From Marinobacter sp. MDS2 (GTDB taxonomy: Bacteria; Pseudomonadota; Gammaproteobacteria; Pseudomonadales; Oleiphilaceae), in assembly GCF_030718085.1 (NCBI RefSeq), contig NZ_JAVAJF010000002.1, forward strand, positions 248,001 to 312,000: a stretch of DNA of 64,000 bases. The letters run 5' to 3'. Both the position numbers and the translations under genes were made by a program. The notes under the pieces were generated by a model. That model made no database searches. It was not told the DNA's origin and saw only the letters and a program-made list of their open reading frames with translations. Positions 1-8,355 of this stretch are shown piece by piece (position 1 is the first letter of the stretch; each line of letters begins with the position of its first letter).

Positions 1-102
1 CTGGATTTCGAAAATGCGGAAGATGTTACCGTCAAGCTGGACGTTCAGCCCTTAGATGCCAAGGTCATGGATCACTCGCATCATTCAGGGATGGATCACT
101 GA
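1..102 (+). CDS. Copper chaperone PCu(A)C family protein (3' end only)
   Basis: Only the last 33 codons are present; the gene enters from the left edge. The visible tail carries a beta-strand pattern (LDFENAEDVTVKLDVQPL) like the end of the periplasmic PCu(A)C copper-chaperone fold. It then has a short His/Met-rich end (MDHSHHSGMDH) suited to Cu(I)/Cu(II) binding. Members of this family deliver copper to cytochrome oxidase in the periplasm. The assignment rests on a fragment, so another metal-binding periplasmic protein is possible. It converges on the SelT/W/H-like gene. Confidence 0.5.
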   Translation: MDFENAEDVTVKLDVQPLDAKVMDHSHHSGMDH

Positions 103-122
103 GTTTCGGTGGCATTCCCCGC

Positions 123-422
123 TCAGGGGGTAGAGCCTGATTGCGGTGAGTGGGCATCGGTATGCCCCAGAGAGTGCTCCGGGGCGATCTGATCGCGAAC
201 CCGTTGTTTCAGCTGTTTGATGTCCGGAAAGCCCCCTTGCTCTTTGCGCGACCAGATTCGGGTGTCGTTGACATACACCTCGAAAATACCGCCCGTGCCC
301 GGTTTCAGGGTGAGTTCGTCAATCATTCCGTCGAAGGTGGTTAGCAGCTCCTGGGCCATCCAGGCCGAGCGCAATAGCCAGTTGCAGCCGGTGCAATAGT
401 GAAGCGTGACGCGCGTTGCCAT
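123..422 (-). CDS. SelT/SelW/SelH family (Rdx) thioredoxin-like protein
   Basis: A 99-residue protein opening with a beta strand directly followed by a CxxC redox motif (CTGC, residues 10-13). This is the position of the CxxC/CxxU motif in the Rdx family of small thioredoxin-fold selenoprotein homologues. The bacterial form uses cysteine. A GGIFEVYVNDTRIWSR stretch near residues 44-59 matches the family pattern GxFEVxxxGxxIWxR. The last 20 residues look disordered. It is probably a small thiol-disulfide protein of unknown substrate in the cytoplasm. ATG start; it converges on the copper chaperone gene 20 bp away. Confidence 0.85.
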   Translation of the reverse strand: MATRVTLHYCTGCNWLLRSAWMAQELLTTFDGMIDELTLKPGTGGIFEVYVNDTRIWSRKEQGGFPDIKQLKQRVRDQIAPEHSLGHTDAHSPQSGSTP

Positions 423-502
423 ACGGTAATCGTTCCTGCAGGAATAAATGAGCTATTCATGCTATCAAATAAGGATGGCTAATTCTTACTAGAGAGGACG
501 TG

Positions 503-1387
503 ATGGCCCATTGGCTTGTGGACAGTCCCGGGTCTGGAGACGGAACCCGGAATGCAGATTTCTGGCTTGAGCATTTGCAAGCGCAGGGGATAACCGATGT
601 CGAAGTTTGCCATCTGGATGAGCAGGAGAAGTGGCGCGGCCGGGTGTCTAAAGGCGATTGCCTGATGGCGGCCGGAGGCGATGGCACGGTTAACGGTGTC
701 GCTGAAATTTGTCTGGAAGCCGATGCGATTTTGGCCGTGCTGCCGTCCGGAACGGCCAACGATTTTGCCAGGAACCTGAACATCCCGGCAGAGCCGGAGC
801 AAATTGCCAGGCTGGTTGCTGACGGGCCGATCCAAAAGGTTGATGTTGCCGTGGCTGGCGAGCGGATGTTTTTGAACGTTGCCCACATCGGGCTGGGTAC
901 CTTGCCGGCCCGCGAGGCGGATTCACCGACTAAAAAATGGTTGGGCCAGTTCAGTTATATGGCCACGCTTTTTCGTCAGATTGGTGAACAGCGAGGGTTT
1001 CACGCGGAAATACAAACGGATAAATCGGCGATGAAAGGTCGCTGGTTGTCGATTGCGATCGCCTCGGGCGCTTTTTTTGGTGGCGGGCATGAAATTCCCG
1101 AAGCCGCCGCCAACGATGGTCAATTGAATATCGTGGCGGTGAAACCGAGGCCCATGTTGCAGTTACTCTTTGCCTTCTTGATGGTTCGGCTGAACGGAGA
1201 AACACCAAGACGAACCAGTACCGTGGTTCAGGTGAAAAGCCCGGTGTGCCAGGTGCACACGCAACAAACGAAACCCGTTACCGTGGATGGCGACGAAGCC
1301 GGTACCACACCGTTCGAAGCGGTCTGTAAACAAGGCGTGCTAAGAGTGATTGGAAGGGAAGTGGTGCAGGCCGGAAATACGCGCTAA
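503..1387 (+). CDS. Diacylglycerol/lipid kinase family protein (YegS/BmrU-like)
   Basis: A soluble protein of about 294 residues with the DAGK catalytic signature GGDGTVNGV near residue 55. Further family blocks follow: PSGTANDFARNL near residue 83, and GGGHEIP and DGQLNIV in the C-terminal half. YegS-type enzymes phosphorylate lipids using ATP and a divalent metal at the inner face of the membrane. The frame also has a GTG at 500. The AGAGGA at 493-498 leaves only 1 nt to that GTG but 4 nt to the ATG at 503, so ATG is preferred. The natural lipid substrate cannot be read from the sequence. It is transcribed away from the SelT/W/H-like gene. Confidence 0.88.
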   Translation: MAHWLVDSPGSGDGTRNADFWLEHLQAQGITDVEVCHLDEQEKWRGRVSKGDCLMAAGGDGTVNGVAEICLEADAILAVLPSGTANDFARNLNIPAEPEQIARLVADGPIQKVDVAVAGERMFLNVAHIGLGTLPAREADSPTKKWLGQFSYMATLFRQIGEQRGFHAEIQTDKSAMKGRWLSIAIASGAFFGGGHEIPEAAANDGQLNIVAVKPRPMLQLLFAFLMVRLNGETPRRTSTVVQVKSPVCQVHTQQTKPVTVDGDEAGTTPFEAVCKQGVLRVIGREVVQAGNTR

Positions 1388-1424
1388 GGCGCCTTTCCGG
1401 CGTTATAAAGCGGTGCTGCAGAAG

Positions 1425-3611
1425 TTAAATGCCTGCGGCTTTGGCTCTTGCCGCGTGCAGCTTCTTGTAGCTCTCGATCATCTTCAAATGCCTGTCCAGG
1501 CCTTCCAGGTTCATGCTGGTTTCTTCCAGCCCGTAGAAGCGAACTGAACCATCGATGGAGCCGACTACCGCATCCATCACTTCGCTGCCGAACATGCGGC
1601 GGAAGTTATACAGGTAATCTTCCAATTCCAGTTCTTCGTCCAGTGTGGCTTCCAGAGCGGCCTGCATGGCCTGATAGAACAAGCCGCGCTCCACCGTGTT
1701 GTCGTTAAACTGTCGGAACATCTCGACCAGTTCCAGTGCTTCTTCGAGTTCACCCAGAGCCAGATAGATCAGCAGTTTCAGCTCCAGAATAGTGAGCTGG
1801 CCCCACACGGTGTTCTCATCAAACTCGATGCCGATCAGCGTAACGATCGTCATGTAGACATCCAGCTCGGCTTCTTCCAAACGCTCCACCAGACTCGTTA
1901 ACTCGTCTTCGTTCAAGCGGTGCAGGTTGAGAATGTCTTCCCGGAAGGCCAGCGCCATGTTGGTGTTGTCCCAGACCAGGTCTTCCACCGGGTACACTTC
2001 GGAGTACCCGGGTACCAGAATCCGGCAAACCGGAGCGCCAAGGTCTTCAAAGACTGCCATGTAGCATTCCTTGCCCATGTCGGAGAGGATACCGAACAGC
2101 GCTTTGGCTTCTTCTTCGTTGGTGCCGGAGAAGTCCCATTCCACAAAGTCGTAGTCGGATTTGGCACTGAAAAAACGCCAGGACACGACACCGCTGGAAT
2201 CGATGAAGTGTTCCACGTAGTTGTTGGGTTCCGTGACCGCCATGGTATTGAAGGTGGGTGCCGGCAGATCGTTCAGACCTTCAAAGCTTCGGCCCTGCAT
2301 CAATTCAGTGAGGCTGCGCTCCAGTGCCACCTGGAAACTGGGGTGGGCGCCAAAGCAGGCAAAGACACCGCCGGTTTTCGGATTCATCACCGTGACCGAG
2401 ATAACCGGGAATTGGCCGCCCAGAGAGGCGTCTTTGACCAACACCGGAAAACCCTGTTCTTCCAGCGCATTCAGGCCTTCCACGATATCCGGGTATTTGG
2501 CCAGCACTTCATCCGGCACGTCCGGTAGAGCGATTTCGTTCTCGATGATCTCTTTCTTGACGGCGCGCTCGAGGATTTCTGACAGGCATTGGACCTGCGC
2601 TTCCTGCAATGTGTTACCGGCGCTCATGCCGTTGCTTAGGAACAGGTTCTCGATCAGGTTAGACGGGAAATAAACGGTTTCTCCGTCGGACTGGCGCACA
2701 TAGGGAATGCTGCAAATGCCACGTTCAGGTGTGCCTGAGTTGGTGTCGAACAGATGTGTGCCCAGCAATTCGCCGTCGGGGTTGTAGATGCCCAGGCAGT
2801 AGTCGTCCAGAATGCCTTCAGGCAGTTCGCCCTCGGGACCCGGCTGGAACCACTTCTCGTTCGGGTAATGCACGAACTCGCTGTTGGCAACGTCCTGACC
2901 GAAGTACTGGTCGTTATAGAAGAAGTTGCAATTCAAGCGCTCGATGAACTCGCCCAGTGCGGATGCCAGCGCGGCTTCTTTGGTGGCACCTTTGCCATTG
3001 GTGAAGCACATGTGCGCCGCCGTATCGCGAACGTGCAAAGACCAAACGTGGGGCACTATGTTGCGCCAGGAAGCGATCTCGATCTTCATGCCCAGATCCG
3101 CAAGGATGCCGGTCATGTTGGCAATGGTCTGCTCAAGGGGCAGATCTTTGCCTTCAATGTAGGTACTTGTATTGTCGCTGGAGCCAACGTTCAGCAGGGA
3201 CTGGGCGTCTTCATCCAGGTTTTCCACCACTTCAATCTGAAAGTCCGGGCCGGTTTGTACCACTTTCTTTACGGTACAGCGGTCGATGGAGCGGATAATG
3301 CCCTGGCGGTCTTTGTCGGAAATGTCTTCCGGCAACTCCACCTGGATTTTGAAGATCTGTTTGTAGCGGTTTTCCGGGTCTACAATATTGTTCTGGGACA
3401 GACGGATGTTGTCGGTCGGGATGTCCCGGGCGTTGCAGTAAACCTTTACAAAGTAAGCGGCACACATGGCTGAAGAAGCCAGAAAATAATCAAACGGGCC
3501 GGGCGCAGATCCATCCCCTTTGTAGCGAACAGGCTGGTCTGAGACGACGGTAAAGTCGTCGAATTTGGCCTCGAGCCTCAGGTTGTCGAGATAATTGACT
3601 TTGATTTCCAT
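1425..3611 (-). CDS. ycaO: OsmC domain / YcaO cyclodehydratase-like fusion protein
   Basis: A 728-residue two-domain protein. Residues about 1-140 are an OsmC/Ohr-type fold, with the conserved helix cysteine near residue 50 (SSAMCAAYFVKV) and a second cysteine near 112 (IDRCTVKKVV). Residues about 165-590 are a YcaO domain, with the hallmark GKGATKEAALASALGEFIER near 207. The rest is a helical, acidic tail. YcaO proteins use ATP to activate backbone amides. E. coli YcaO is linked to beta-methylthiolation of ribosomal protein S12, but standard E. coli YcaO lacks the OsmC part. ATG start. It is divergent from the small gene at 3636 with a 24-bp gap. Confidence 0.88.
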   Translation of the reverse strand: MEIKVNYLDNLRLEAKFDDFTVVSDQPVRYKGDGSAPGPFDYFLASSAMCAAYFVKVYCNARDIPTDNIRLSQNNIVDPENRYKQIFKIQVELPEDISDKDRQGIIRSIDRCTVKKVVQTGPDFQIEVVENLDEDAQSLLNVGSSDNTSTYIEGKDLPLEQTIANMTGILADLGMKIEIASWRNIVPHVWSLHVRDTAAHMCFTNGKGATKEAALASALGEFIERLNCNFFYNDQYFGQDVANSEFVHYPNEKWFQPGPEGELPEGILDDYCLGIYNPDGELLGTHLFDTNSGTPERGICSIPYVRQSDGETVYFPSNLIENLFLSNGMSAGNTLQEAQVQCLSEILERAVKKEIIENEIALPDVPDEVLAKYPDIVEGLNALEEQGFPVLVKDASLGGQFPVISVTVMNPKTGGVFACFGAHPSFQVALERSLTELMQGRSFEGLNDLPAPTFNTMAVTEPNNYVEHFIDSSGVVSWRFFSAKSDYDFVEWDFSGTNEEEAKALFGILSDMGKECYMAVFEDLGAPVCRILVPGYSEVYPVEDLVWDNTNMALAFREDILNLHRLNEDELTSLVERLEEAELDVYMTIVTLIGIEFDENTVWGQLTILELKLLIYLALGELEEALELVEMFRQFNDNTVERGLFYQAMQAALEATLDEELELEDYLYNFRRMFGSEVMDAVVGSIDGSVRFYGLEETSMNLEGLDRHLKMIESYKKLHAARAKAAGI

Positions 3612-3635
3612 GGGCAGCTTACCGGATTCAGAAAT

Positions 3636-3863
3636 ATGAGCAGTTTACGCGGAATAGACGAGGTTATCCCCGATGCGCGGGATGGTCTCACAAAAACAGA
3701 GAGGACGATACTCTACGTCCTCAGTGAAACCCAAAAGGAACTGGGAGGGCGCAACGTGCCCACAGTGATGCTTTACGGCCGGGTGCTGGAATACGTGAAC
3801 ATCAGCGAGCAGGAGTTGCATCTGTATCTGGATCGGCTCGGTGTAAAAGGCGATGGTCGTTAG
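3636..3863 (+). CDS. Conserved hypothetical small protein
   Basis: A 75-residue, mostly helical, charged protein with no signal peptide or membrane segment. I do not recognise a named family. The layout (helix near 18-33, helix near 43-52, helix near 56-68, Gly-rich end) could be a small winged-helix or adaptor fold, but that is a guess. It has its own ATG and sits 24 bp from the divergent OsmC-YcaO gene. It converges on the Usp gene with 4 bp between stop codons. The clean fit between neighbours and normal codon use support it being real. Confidence 0.7.
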   Translation: MSSLRGIDEVIPDARDGLTKTERTILYVLSETQKELGGRNVPTVMLYGRVLEYVNISEQELHLYLDRLGVKGDGR

Positions 3864-3867
3864 TTTA

Positions 3868-4287
3868 TTAGCGCACCACGAACACCGAGATTTTGCTGTG
3901 CTTGACGATCTCGGCCGCGTTAGATCTCAGCAGGTGCAGCGCATCACCCAACCCCGGTGGGTGTGACGCCATGACAACAAGATCGGTGTCCGTATCTTTA
4001 ATCGCCTGTAGCAGCTTGTCATCGAGCTCGACAGCGGTATCCACCGATTCAAGTACCATGGCACTGGCTTGTATACCGTGAGATGCCCCTTGTTCATCGG
4101 CAAACTCGCTGAGTTTGCTGGCGAGTTCCTTTGGGTTATGAGCTGCTGCGCCGGGCGTGCTGTTTGTGACGGAGACGTAGCAGAGCCTGGCTTGATAATG
4201 CTTGGCCATGTCGATGGCGGTGTTGAGGGTTTTCGCCAGTTTGTCCAAGTGGCTGAGGTCAACAGGAACGAGAATGTTCTGGTACAT
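3868..4287 (-). CDS. Universal stress protein UspA family
   Basis: A 139-residue single Usp domain. It begins MYQNILVPVDLS, the strand and ATP-contacting Asp of the family. Near residues 106-135 it has VVMASHPPGLGDALHLLRSNAAEIVKHSKISVFVVR, a variant of the G-2x-G-9x-G-(S/T) nucleotide loop. The usual second and third glycines and the Ser/Thr are not all kept (LRSNA in place of GSVA), so ATP binding may be altered. A good ribosome binding site (AAGGAG) precedes the ATG. It is probably a cytoplasmic stress-resistance factor with no partner visible nearby. Confidence 0.88.
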   Translation of the reverse strand: MYQNILVPVDLSHLDKLAKTLNTAIDMAKHYQARLCYVSVTNSTPGAAAHNPKELASKLSEFADEQGASHGIQASAMVLESVDTAVELDDKLLQAIKDTDTDLVVMASHPPGLGDALHLLRSNAAEIVKHSKISVFVVR

Positions 4288-4477
4288 GGCTCGATCTCCT
4301 TCTGTTCAAAATTTGAACTATCAATGGTGAGTCTGGACCATGACCTCTGTGATCCGCAAGTTTGGAGGGCGTTCCCTAGGAACTCGTTTCGAGGTAATGT
4401 GCGTGCTACCGAATACAGAGCTGAATATCAGCCAGCAATAAAAACATCCTCGGACATACATTTAAAGGAGCCACACC

Positions 4478-5332
4478 GTGTCGGAACTCGCCAACTACGA
4501 AAGCTTTAATGTTGAAGTCAAAGACCACGTTGCGCACGTGCAGTTCAGTCGCCCAGAAGCCATGAACTCCATGAACAAGGCCTTCTGGTTGGAGCTGCCT
4601 CGCTGCGTGCAAGATATTGAAGCCAGCACCAACGCCCGGGTGATCGTTATTTCTTCTACGGGTAAGCATTTTTCTGCCGGCATGGATCTGGCCGTGTTCT
4701 CCGATCCGAAATCCGTACCGATGAGCGGTGATCCCGGTCGTATGGCAGAAAACCTGCGCCGTGTGGTGCTGCAGCTGCAAGATACACTGACGTCTCTGGA
4801 AAAGGTGCGTTTACCTGTGTTGGCGGCGGTTCACGGTGGATGTATTGGTGGCGCGCTGGATTTGGTGTGTGCGGCGGACAGCCGTTACTGCACCAAAGAT
4901 GCCTATTTCACCATTAAAGAAACCGAGCTCGGCATGACGGCTGACGTGGGTACGCTGCAGCGTCTTCCGAAGTTGATGCCTGAAGGTGTCGTGCGCGAGC
5001 TGGCCTACACCGGCCGGAAGTTTGGTGCCGAAGAAGCCCAGCGTCTTGGTTTTGTGAACAGTGTGTACGACAGTCAGGAAGAAATGGTCGAGGCCGTGCT
5101 GGGGATCGCCGCACAAATTGCTGCCAATTCGCCGCTGGCGGTGACCGGCTGCAAGGAAATGCTGAACTTCAGCCGTGACCACAGTGTTGAAGACAGCCTG
5201 AAGTACATGGCCACCTGGCAGGCGGGTATGTTCCGTCCGACCGATATGATGAAAACCTTCCAGGCCAAAGCCCAGAAGCAGGCGCCGGACTATGACGATC
5301 TGTTCCCGATCAAGGATCTGTTCGCTAACTGA
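4478..5332 (+). CDS. Crotonase superfamily protein, delta3,5-delta2,4-dienoyl-CoA isomerase-like
   Basis: A 284-residue enoyl-CoA hydratase/isomerase-fold protein. The oxyanion-hole segments HFSAGMDL (near 67-74) and HGGCIGGALDL (near 118-128) are present. The next block, KETELGMTADVGTLQRLPK (near 147-165), closely follows the mitochondrial dienoyl-CoA isomerase ECH1. The three acidic residues used by that enzyme (Asp in GALDL, Glu in KETEL, Asp in TADVG) are all kept. The inferred role is isomerising 3,5-dienoyl-CoA to 2,4-dienoyl-CoA in beta-oxidation of odd-positioned double bonds. GTG start set by AAGGAG at 4465-4470, 7 nt upstream. The CPBP gene follows after 3 bp. Confidence 0.87.
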   Translation: MSELANYESFNVEVKDHVAHVQFSRPEAMNSMNKAFWLELPRCVQDIEASTNARVIVISSTGKHFSAGMDLAVFSDPKSVPMSGDPGRMAENLRRVVLQLQDTLTSLEKVRLPVLAAVHGGCIGGALDLVCAADSRYCTKDAYFTIKETELGMTADVGTLQRLPKLMPEGVVRELAYTGRKFGAEEAQRLGFVNSVYDSQEEMVEAVLGIAAQIAANSPLAVTGCKEMLNFSRDHSVEDSLKYMATWQAGMFRPTDMMKTFQAKAQKQAPDYDDLFPIKDLFAN

Positions 5333-5335
5333 GTT

Positions 5336-5920
5336 ATGACCCAGCGCCAAGGCTCTTCCATCTCCCCCGTCACCGCCCTGTTATTTCAGGGCGGTATTGG
5401 AGTGGTCGGAGCCTTGGCAATATGGCTGTTTGACATCCCGCTCCTGACGGCAGATTTGGGCCTGGTGAAATCGTTCGCCTTCGGCGCTGTCGGGGCCATG
5501 GTCACATACCTGTTCCTGTTGCAGCTCACCAAACTCACCTGGCTGTTCCCGGATAACCTCAGTGAGCAAATGCAGGCGCTGTATGAGTTTGCCGGGAGTT
5601 ACCGTTGGCCGACGCTCGTGTTGTTGTCGTTGCTGGCCGGTGTCGGGGAAGAATTGTTATTTCGAGGTGCCATACAGGGTTGGTTGTTGCAGCATACCGG
5701 GCCCTGGACCTCGGTGATGGCCGCGTCACTGTTGTTTGGTCTGGTGCACTACGTTTCTCTGACGTATTTCGTTATGGCTACCGGGTTGGGATTGATCTTG
5801 GGCGCCAGCTATCAGCTCAGTGGCAGTTTGATTATGGTGATGGTTTGGCATGCGGTTTACGATATCCTGGCACTGTATTTTCTGTTGAATTACCCTTCTT
5901 GGTTTGGCGTTCGCCGATAA
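5336..5920 (+). CDS. CPBP family intramembrane glutamic endopeptidase
   Basis: A 194-residue membrane protein with about six hydrophobic segments. Motif 1 is GEELLFRGAIQG (EExxxR, near residues 103-114). Motif 2 is FGLVHY (FxxxH, near 134-139), and a third conserved histidine lies in MVWHAVYD near 176. These are the signature elements of CPBP (Abi/CAAX) proteases such as Rce1 and bacteriocin-immunity proteins. The substrate is unknown. The ATG lies 3 bp after the stop of the crotonase gene with no strong ribosome site of its own, so it is probably translationally coupled. Confidence 0.88.
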   Translation: MTQRQGSSISPVTALLFQGGIGVVGALAIWLFDIPLLTADLGLVKSFAFGAVGAMVTYLFLLQLTKLTWLFPDNLSEQMQALYEFAGSYRWPTLVLLSLLAGVGEELLFRGAIQGWLLQHTGPWTSVMAASLLFGLVHYVSLTYFVMATGLGLILGASYQLSGSLIMVMVWHAVYDILALYFLLNYPSWFGVRR

Positions 5921-5954
5921 CCCCTTTTTAGACTCCTGACATTTGGAATGACGC

Positions 5955-6563
5955 GTGTTTGAAAGCTATTTGACCGGTTTGTTTGTGGGTGGTGGCCTTA
6001 TCGTGGCTATCGGTGCCCAGAATGCCTATGTGCTCAGTCAGTCCATTCGTCGAGAGCATCATTGGTGGTCGGCCGGGGTGTGCACAATATCGGATATTGT
6101 GTTGTTTACGCTCGGAATGTTTGGTGTATCCGCCGCGTTGACAGCCATGCCGCAGGGGCTGGAGATTCTGCGTTGGTTGGGTGTGGTGTTTTTAGGCTGG
6201 CTGGCGGTTCAGGCATTCATTCGGGTTGGCTGGGGGCGAGCGGCGCTGACCGCAAAGCAGCAAGAAGGGCGCAGTTTGAAAGGCGTCTTGCTGACCACAC
6301 TGGCAGTGACACTGCTGAATCCACAGGTGTATTTAGACACCTTGCTGTTAGTGCCTGCGGTGGGAGCTCAACAGTCAAGTACCAACGGGTTTTTGGTCGG
6401 TGCCAGCAGTGCGTCTGTGTTGTGGTTCGGTGGGCTGGCGTGGTTCGGGTCGTCGATGGCGCCGATTCTGTCTCGCCCGAGGGTTTGGCGCGTTATCGAC
6501 GGCTTGATCGGCGTGATGATGCTTGTGATTGCAATGCAGTTAGCGCTAATGGGGCTGCAATAA
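5955..6563 (+). CDS. LysE/ArgO family amino-acid exporter
   Basis: A 202-residue membrane protein with six predicted transmembrane segments. It has the LysE-superfamily N-terminal block GGGLIVAIGAQNAYVLSQSIRREH, in which GAQNAYVL is characteristic of the LysE/ArgO branch exporting arginine or lysine. LLNPQVYLDTLLL near residue 120 is the second conserved block. The start is GTG at 5955, since the upstream ATG at 5949 is out of frame and stops at once. No LysG/ArgP-type regulator is adjacent. Confidence 0.87.
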   Translation: MFESYLTGLFVGGGLIVAIGAQNAYVLSQSIRREHHWWSAGVCTISDIVLFTLGMFGVSAALTAMPQGLEILRWLGVVFLGWLAVQAFIRVGWGRAALTAKQQEGRSLKGVLLTTLAVTLLNPQVYLDTLLLVPAVGAQQSSTNGFLVGASSASVLWFGGLAWFGSSMAPILSRPRVWRVIDGLIGVMMLVIAMQLALMGLQ

Positions 6564-6664
6564 TTCAAACGGTTGTATGAAATTAGGTTGAGTCCTCGAT
6601 TATCTTGCTGGAAGATAGCGCGCGTTAAAACGTCTGCAATACTTTCAATACGCCGAGGAACCTG

Positions 6665-7150
6665 ATGAATTCAACAATTCGACGCTGGTTTGCCAGTGCC
6701 AGCTCCATGCGTCACGTGATGAATACGTTTGCGCCCTACCTGGGGGCCGGCATCAAGGCCACCCATATTGCGGATGACTTCTCCACCGCCACGGTGGAAA
6801 TGAAGCAACGTTGGTATAACACCAACTATGTGGGAACCCACTTTGGTGGTTCGCTCTACAGCATGGTTGATCCGATGTACATGCTGCTGCTCATGCGCAA
6901 ATTGGGCAATGATTATGTGGTGTGGGACAAAGCGGCGAGCATTGAATTTGTCAGGCCGGGGAAGGGGCGTGTTACGGCTCACTTTGAGCTGACCGATGAA
7001 AAGCTCGAGGAGATCCGGCAGGCAACCGCAGACGGTGATAAGTACCTGCCTGAATGGACCCTCGATGTTGTTGATGATTCCGGGGAGGTTGTCGCCAGAG
7101 TCAATAAAGTGCTGTACGTCCGCAAGAAGAAAGCCCGGGCCAAGAGCTGA
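6665..7150 (+). CDS. DUF4442 domain protein (hotdog-fold, thioesterase-like)
   Basis: A 161-residue protein with the hotdog layout: a central helix (HFGGSLYSMVDPMYMLLLMRKLG, about residues 59-81) followed by antiparallel strands, including KAASIEFVRPGKGRVTAHFEL. That resembles DUF4442/YiiD-type thioesterase-like proteins. No catalytic Asp/Glu of the well-studied thioesterase families can be placed with certainty, so acyl-CoA hydrolysis is only possible. The ATG follows GAGGAACCTG. It converges on the esterase gene with 25 bp between. Confidence 0.8.
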   Translation: MNSTIRRWFASASSMRHVMNTFAPYLGAGIKATHIADDFSTATVEMKQRWYNTNYVGTHFGGSLYSMVDPMYMLLLMRKLGNDYVVWDKAASIEFVRPGKGRVTAHFELTDEKLEEIRQATADGDKYLPEWTLDVVDDSGEVVARVNKVLYVRKKKARAKS

Positions 7151-7175
7151 CCCGAGCGATCGTTGCTGCAGGTCG

Positions 7176-8231
7176 TCAGGCCGTTCCGGATTCTACCCGC
7201 TTCAGAAATTGGGCAATATCTTCAAACGCTTCTTCGGCCTGCGGTAACAGAGGGGTAAACATGTGCCAAACGTGCACCATGTTTTGCCAGGTATGCAGCT
7301 CCACGGGTGATCCCTCCGCTTTCGCTTTGGCGGCGTATCGCGCTGCGTTGTCCAGCAGCATTTCCGTGGTGCTGGCGTGAATCAGGGTGGGTGGCAAGTC
7401 AGCAAGGTTGCCGCGCAGCGGGGATGCCACGGGATTGGTCGGAGACAAGCGGAAGGCTGCAAGCGTTCCCCACCAAACCACCGGTAAAGGGATTTTCGAC
7501 AATCCGCCGAACACCGGCCCGAGCATCAAATCGGTTCGAATGTTGTCGCGATTGCTTGGCGCGGTCAGTGTCAGATCGGTGGATGGGGACAGGGCGATCG
7601 CCGCATCCGGCATGCGAATGCCGTTGTCCCGCAACCAGGCGATAAGCGACAGCGTGTGGCTGCCGCCGGCAGAATCCCCGGCCACGACCACAAACTCGGC
7701 TTTCGCTTTCCCTTCAGGCCCATGATCCAGCAGCCAGGTATAGGCTTCCCGACAATCGATGATACCGTCTATGAAGCGGTGCTCGGGCATCAAGCGGTAA
7801 TCCACGGCAAAGACGGCTGCATTGGCGAGCCGGGAGAACCGGTTGGTCACCGCTCGGTGGCTCTTTGGGCTGCCCGCTGTCCAGGCACCTCCATGAATGT
7901 AGAGTACCCGCCGTTTCGAGTCTGCTCCGGGAGCAATCACCCATTCTCCTTTGGGGTGCAGGCAAGGTCGGACGTCGGACTCGATGACGGCGTCTTCCCC
8001 CAAGCTGTCCAGATGTTTGCGCAATGCCATGAGCCGAGCCTTGCCTTTCAGCCCTTTGGACGCGCGGCCCATTTCCTTGATACGCGTGATGACTTCGTCA
8101 TGGGAGGGGTGTGGGGAAACTTCGTTAGTTGCCCATTCGTGTCCGTCCAGGTGAGACAGATCATGAACCCGGAACAATACAAAGGTGGCAACAATGAGCA
8201 GTGCAACGATGGCGAGTAAGATCCAAAGCAT
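7176..8231 (-). CDS. Alpha/beta hydrolase, hormone-sensitive-lipase (family IV) esterase
   Basis: A 351-residue hydrolase with one N-terminal membrane anchor (residues 1-18). It has the HSL oxyanion motif HGGAW near 113 and the nucleophile elbow GDSAGG near 184. A C-terminal histidine lies in NMVHVWHMF near 318-326. The acid is probably the Asp/Glu near 290 (STTEMLLDNAARYA). This family hydrolyses short- to medium-chain acyl esters. The anchor suggests activity at the inner membrane, on the side not determined. ATG start after AAGGAACAACC. It is divergent from thpR. Confidence 0.88.
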   Translation of the reverse strand: MLWILLAIVALLIVATFVLFRVHDLSHLDGHEWATNEVSPHPSHDEVITRIKEMGRASKGLKGKARLMALRKHLDSLGEDAVIESDVRPCLHPKGEWVIAPGADSKRRVLYIHGGAWTAGSPKSHRAVTNRFSRLANAAVFAVDYRLMPEHRFIDGIIDCREAYTWLLDHGPEGKAKAEFVVVAGDSAGGSHTLSLIAWLRDNGIRMPDAAIALSPSTDLTLTAPSNRDNIRTDLMLGPVFGGLSKIPLPVVWWGTLAAFRLSPTNPVASPLRGNLADLPPTLIHASTTEMLLDNAARYAAKAKAEGSPVELHTWQNMVHVWHMFTPLLPQAEEAFEDIAQFLKRVESGTA

Positions 8232-8355
8232 GGTTGTTCCTTTTGAGTGCCACGTTTACGTGAACGTATTATGCTGGCGTTATGTCGTTATGATGGCAAC
8301 TATTTCAGAGTGAAAGCGTGTTGCCATTGGCTCAATTGCCCTTAGGAGGCTGGGT

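Noticed and set aside
1370..1401. Inverted repeat GCCGGAAA / TTTCCGGC spanning the lipid kinase stop codon as a terminator
   Set aside because: The stem is only 8 bp around a 16-nt loop that includes the stop codon, and no T-run follows.
2754..3473. Open frame of 239 codons antisense to the OsmC-YcaO gene
   Set aside because: It lies wholly inside a well-supported two-domain gene and has no start context.
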